From Chloroflexota bacterium (GTDB lineage: Bacteria > Chloroflexota > Dehalococcoidia > GIF9 > UBA5629), in NCBI GenBank assembly GCA_016865855.1, contig VGNX01000016.1:1-35693 (forward strand): DNA of 35,693 nt, read 5' to 3'. Below, piece after piece: positions 32,999-35,693 of the stretch. Position 1 is the stretch's first letter, and the number at the start of each line of letters is the position of its first letter. A model generated the notes under the pieces. It was not told the origin of the DNA. It did no database searches and was given only the letters and a program-made list of their open reading frames with translations. The translations under genes and the position numbers were made by a program.

Positions 32999-33208
32999 AT
33001 CAACTCCTCATTGATTTCTACGAAGTGGTGGTAGATTTTTGCTCGGGCATGGAAGTATATCATATTATGGCGCAGTAGCTTGAAATAAGATAGTGTTTTA
33101 TTTTAGCTCGGTTGCTAAGTATGGCCAGGGCGACGTGTAGTACCTAATGAGCTGCCTGGAGTAACAGTTAATTTGGTGGTATTGGGTCACCAAATTAGTA
33201 AAGATTTT

Positions 33209-33236
33209 TTGATGTGTAGTCAAATTTATGTATAAT
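33209..33236 (+). promoter_or_regulatory. Promoter of the nitroreductase-like gene
   Basis: TTGATG (33209-33214), 16-bp spacer, perfect TATAAT (33231-33236), 40 bases before the ATG at 33277. Confidence 0.65.
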
Positions 33237-33276
33237 CTGTTTGAAAAAAGAAGTCTGAAAGGAGAAAAGTGTAAAG

Positions 33277-34539
33277 ATGAGTATAGCTGATAGGGATGAA
33301 GTGAAGCAGGTTTTTCAATACCCTATTCTCGAGGCTATCGCGCGGCGAAGGTCACGCAGGTTCCCACTGGGTTGCACTTTGCCCTCGGGTGCTATCCAGC
33401 ATGTCTCTCAGCGGTCACCCGTACCGCTGAATGACCTCGAGGCGGCTATACTCTGTTGGTCAGGGGCAGGGATAACCGGCAGCATTGCTGGTGACCTTTC
33501 CACCAAAGCCGGAGGGAATGCATTTGGCACCTGGATAGGTAGAGCTACTCCTTACCCCTGCAATGTTCATAATACAAAGCTATTTTTCACCAACGATAAC
33601 GGGACTTTCGTCTATGACCCCAAAAAGGCGACTAAACCAGTGGAAATTGACACCGAGGCAGACCGGGAGAAAATAATGACCTACTACAAGGAGGACTGTA
33701 TCAAAGTCCTGGATGAGAGGGTTGAATTTGTCCCCAAAGCTCTTCTTGGAGCCATGCACTGGAATATTAATCAGCCCGGTACCACTATTTTCATTCCTAT
33801 TGTTGATCAGTCAGAGGAGTATATCGATATCCTGCTTGGTATATTTGACAGTGAAGGTTACGGTTACAGATTGTTCGACGATATTAAGGGACGTTCAGCA
33901 GGACTCCAAGAGTGGATTGATGCCGGCAAGTTAAAGGGACCGGAGGTTCCCCTTTCATCCTTTGAGTATAATCTGTTGTTGAATAATCTTGCTCCAGCAT
34001 ATCTCATGCTGGAGAACATACATCTAGTAGCTGAAGCAATGGGGTTGGGCTCGGTGATATTTGGCGGCTACACAGGGCAAATAATGCTGGGTATCACGCC
34101 CATGAGCAAAGGGCTTGGCTTTCGTTCTCAAATAGGGAAAAATGGTAAACCCAACCCTGTCGGCCTTGCCGGTGTTTTCGAAGCCCATTGTCCACCCTAT
34201 TATGAAAGCATGGACGAGGCTGTAGACGCATTTGTTGAGAAGAAGTTTGGTTCTGGTGGGACATATAGCGCTGAATATAAGGGAGTTGTGCCGTTTAAGG
34301 ATTGGCAGCTAGTTCAACCGGGCTATAATAAGCCGTCTAAGCTATCAATATACCAGGTTAAGTCATTATGTACCTATGTCTATGAAACTTACGGCAGGAT
34401 ACCGGCGACTTATGATACAAAATTGCTGCCAGTTTGGCTTCAGGTTCACCATCTTGACCTGGATTTTTATGATAAACATCTTGCCGAGGGAATGGTGACT
34501 GAAGCACAGAGGCACCACATGAAGCTTTGGCACAAATAG
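33277..34539 (+). CDS. Uncharacterised 420-residue protein, weakly nitroreductase-like
   Basis: Cytosolic-looking protein without signal peptide. ILEAIARRRSRRFPLG near the N-terminus recalls the FMN-binding 'xIxxRRSxRxF' start of nitroreductases, and YLMLENIHLVAEAMGLGSVIFGGY (about 245-265) recalls their second conserved helix (N..LAA.alGLGs). The spacing is much larger than in standard 180-220-residue nitroreductases, and the middle and C-terminal parts are unfamiliar, so this is a tentative fold suggestion only. AAAGGAG and a good promoter precede it; it seems to be monocistronic. Confidence 0.75.
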   Translation: MSIADRDEVKQVFQYPILEAIARRRSRRFPLGCTLPSGAIQHVSQRSPVPLNDLEAAILCWSGAGITGSIAGDLSTKAGGNAFGTWIGRATPYPCNVHNTKLFFTNDNGTFVYDPKKATKPVEIDTEADREKIMTYYKEDCIKVLDERVEFVPKALLGAMHWNINQPGTTIFIPIVDQSEEYIDILLGIFDSEGYGYRLFDDIKGRSAGLQEWIDAGKLKGPEVPLSSFEYNLLLNNLAPAYLMLENIHLVAEAMGLGSVIFGGYTGQIMLGITPMSKGLGFRSQIGKNGKPNPVGLAGVFEAHCPPYYESMDEAVDAFVEKKFGSGGTYSAEYKGVVPFKDWQLVQPGYNKPSKLSIYQVKSLCTYVYETYGRIPATYDTKLLPVWLQVHHLDLDFYDKHLAEGMVTEAQRHHMKLWHK

Positions 34540-34614
34540 TTCAGTGCCAATTTAGATGCTATCAAATCCTATAAGTTACGCCACATTCTCAGGCACAGCG
34601 GCTAACTGTTGCCA

Positions 34615-34950
34615 TTATTCAAACTCGTTCTTCGATAATGCTGTGAATACGATAGCTGCTATTCCCAAGAGCCATGAGGGGAAGAATGCAGCTATGGAGC
34701 CAGCAAGTGCTAATCCCCACACCTTCCTTTGCAGTGCGTAGATGCCACCCACTATAGCCAGTATTCCCACGATAGCTAGGGGTACGGATAGCGCCATGAA
34801 AATAGGCCACAAATATGTGGGGACGTCCGGCACAAATCGCATCACACCACCCATGAAGATAAACATAAGGGCGCAGATTAAGCCGAAGCCACCGGAAATT
34901 ATGTCCAGAATCCCAGCCGTCGTTGGCATCCATGTCTTTTTGTTTTCCAT
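34615..34950 (-). CDS. Small four-helix membrane protein
   Basis: 111 residues with four hydrophobic segments (about 12-36, 47-70, 74-84 and 86-104) and short charged ends. The pattern TTAGILDIISGGFGLICALM, then VGILAIVGGIYALQRKVWGLALAGSIAAFF, is like DUF4064-type and related small membrane proteins of unknown function. GGAGGTGACAG precedes the ATG. Convergent with the preceding gene. Confidence 0.8.
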   Translation of the reverse strand: MENKKTWMPTTAGILDIISGGFGLICALMFIFMGGVMRFVPDVPTYLWPIFMALSVPLAIVGILAIVGGIYALQRKVWGLALAGSIAAFFPSWLLGIAAIVFTALSKNEFE

Positions 34951-35178
34951 TCTGTCACCTCCTTACTTCGATTATTCTAGATTTTAGCCGGTTGTATGGT
35001 CAAATATTTATGAGTCCCTCATACTATTTACCACAAGTGGCTTAGAATGTCTAGTGGTCAACCTCAGAGTGTTCAGCAACCCTACCTGTCGTCCTGTGCC
35101 CTTAGACACAACCGTTTCTAAGTCCATTTGACACGGTCGTTCTGAGTCATTCGCCACTGTCGTTCTATGTTCTATACC

Positions 35179-35266
35179 TGTCATTCTGAGCCCCCGCCTC
35201 TGTCATTCTGAGGGAGCGGAGCGACCGAAGAATCTAGAGCCCCTTCGCTTTTGCTCGCGGTTACAA
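35179..35266. repeat. TCATTCTGAG-type palindromic repeat and decayed tandem copies
   Basis: TGTCATTCTGAGCCCC, TGTCATTCTGAGGGAGCGGAGC and CGAAGAATCT at the left match 4179-4235 almost exactly; the right arm is decayed. Upstream, 35085-35178 holds further degenerate CGTTCTGAG-like units. These are the only features in the gene-free stretch 34951-35339. Confidence 0.8.
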
Positions 35267-35339
35267 GAAAACGCTCTCAGCTTATCATTTGACTTGAGCC
35301 ACTGTTCACTATTATTATTGTCAGGCACGTGGATTTCAT

Positions 35340-35414
35340 GCCAGCGTAGCTCAGTGGTAGAGCAGCGGTTTCGTAAACCGCCGGTCGTGAGTTCGACTCT
35401 CACCGCTGGCTCCA
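35340..35414 (+). tRNA. tRNA-Thr (anticodon CGT)
   Basis: 75 nt, complete cloverleaf: acceptor stem GCCAGCG/CGCTGGC (35340-35346 with 35404-35410), D-arm TAGCTCAGTGGTAGAGCA, anticodon stem GCGGT/ACCGC around TTCGTAA giving anticodon CGT (reads ACG), T-arm GTGAGTTCGACTCTCAC. The discriminator is T and the 3' CCA (35412-35414) is encoded. Confidence 0.96.
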
Positions 35415-35480
35415 TCTTAAGCGCCTCTTCAAATGCCAAGCCTGCAATAAATGGCTCGCCAAACCCCTCTAGCAAGCAGC

Positions 35481-35515
35481 TGTGTGGGGGTGGGGCCACA
35501 CCCCACCCCCACACA
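35481..35515. repeat. 15-bp GC-rich perfect hairpin downstream of tRNA-Thr
   Basis: TGTGTGGGGGTGGGG (35481-35495) and its exact complement (35501-35515) enclose CCACA. About 65 bases after the tRNA. No T-run follows on either strand, so it is not a standard terminator, but its stability could stop or protect the transcript. Otherwise 35415-35680 shows no feature. Confidence 0.75.
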
Positions 35516-35680
35516 ACGATGGAGTGTTGGATGAACTTTGGATGCTTGACAAAACTAACTCGGCTACTTAAAGTTTGAATTGGCGGGTTCGTGCTGCTAG
35601 TGTCCCGAATGTGGTGGAAAAAGGAATCGGCATATCCTACCCTATAGGAAAGCCAAATAAAAACAAAGGAGGATATACCG

Positions 35681-35693
35681 ATGGAGAAAGGAT
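35681..35693 (+). CDS. Start of a gene cut by the window edge
   Basis: AAAGGAGGATATACCG directly precedes ATG GAG AAA GGA at the end of the window. The ribosome-binding site and spacing are excellent, but only four codons are visible, so nothing can be said about the product. Confidence 0.55.

Overview
The window looks like an accessory-rich stretch of a bacterial chromosome, probably a Chloroflexota/Dehalococcoidia-type organism (inference from gene content and order: aroH-aroF, ribF-tyrS, a class V aminotransferase next to serA, rpsU-yqeY-purQ-purL, DUF1015, Asp-box/FN3 surface proteins with a C-terminal membrane anchor). It encodes about 27 reasonably convincing proteins and one tRNA. No rRNA, phage genes, CRISPR array or recognisable transposase is seen.

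Layout. 1-464: a 102-bp tandem repeat array and a terminator. 465-7200 (minus strand): a giant secreted surface protein with a long, hairpin-rich leader, a mosaic block of palindromic repeats, a DUF559 nuclease-like gene between two identical 87-bp repeats, and an IPT/TIG-domain surface protein with an in-frame TGA right after its signal peptide. 7575-9405: a NarL-type response regulator broken by an in-frame TAG, divergent from meaB. 9690-15642: an FAD oxidoreductase, then minus-strand degV, plsY-like and DUF429 genes, a CBS-domain protein, a small unknown protein and a membrane-anchored transglutaminase-like protein. 16007-22445: a plus-strand biosynthetic run aroH-aroF-ribF-tyrS-aminotransferase-serA (aromatic precursors, flavins, tyrosyl-tRNA, serine/glyoxylate). 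22682-23644: a PAS-GGDEF diguanylate cyclase. 28564-23664 (minus): rpsU-yqeY-purQ-purL-DUF1015. 28681-35693: an accessory zone with a 47-residue membrane protein under an unusual operator array, a GYD protein, an enoyl-CoA hydratase, an MBL hydrolase, a zinc-ribbon membrane protein with a broken front end, a weakly nitroreductase-like protein, a small membrane protein, tRNA-Thr(CGT) and the start of a further gene.

Two themes run through the window. First, intergenic DNA is heavily colonised by palindromic repeats: elements bounded by TGTAG...CTACA that enclose two hairpins, TGTCA...TGACA 'TCATTCTGAG' elements, and the 87-bp CCCTCAC...GTGAGGG element, which has the same two-hairpin layout. 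Second, several genes are interrupted or partly duplicated: in-frame stops in the TIG protein, the response regulator and the zinc-ribbon protein, an open in-frame tail after degV, and three places where a small gene or cassette is bracketed by direct repeats, two of them copies of a neighbour's 5' end. TAG and TGA both serve as ordinary stops in the intact genes here, so code reassignment is an unlikely explanation. The items most worth a second look are the structured leader of the giant surface protein, the 17-bp-spaced operator array at 29216-29281, and the DUF559/87-bp repeat unit.
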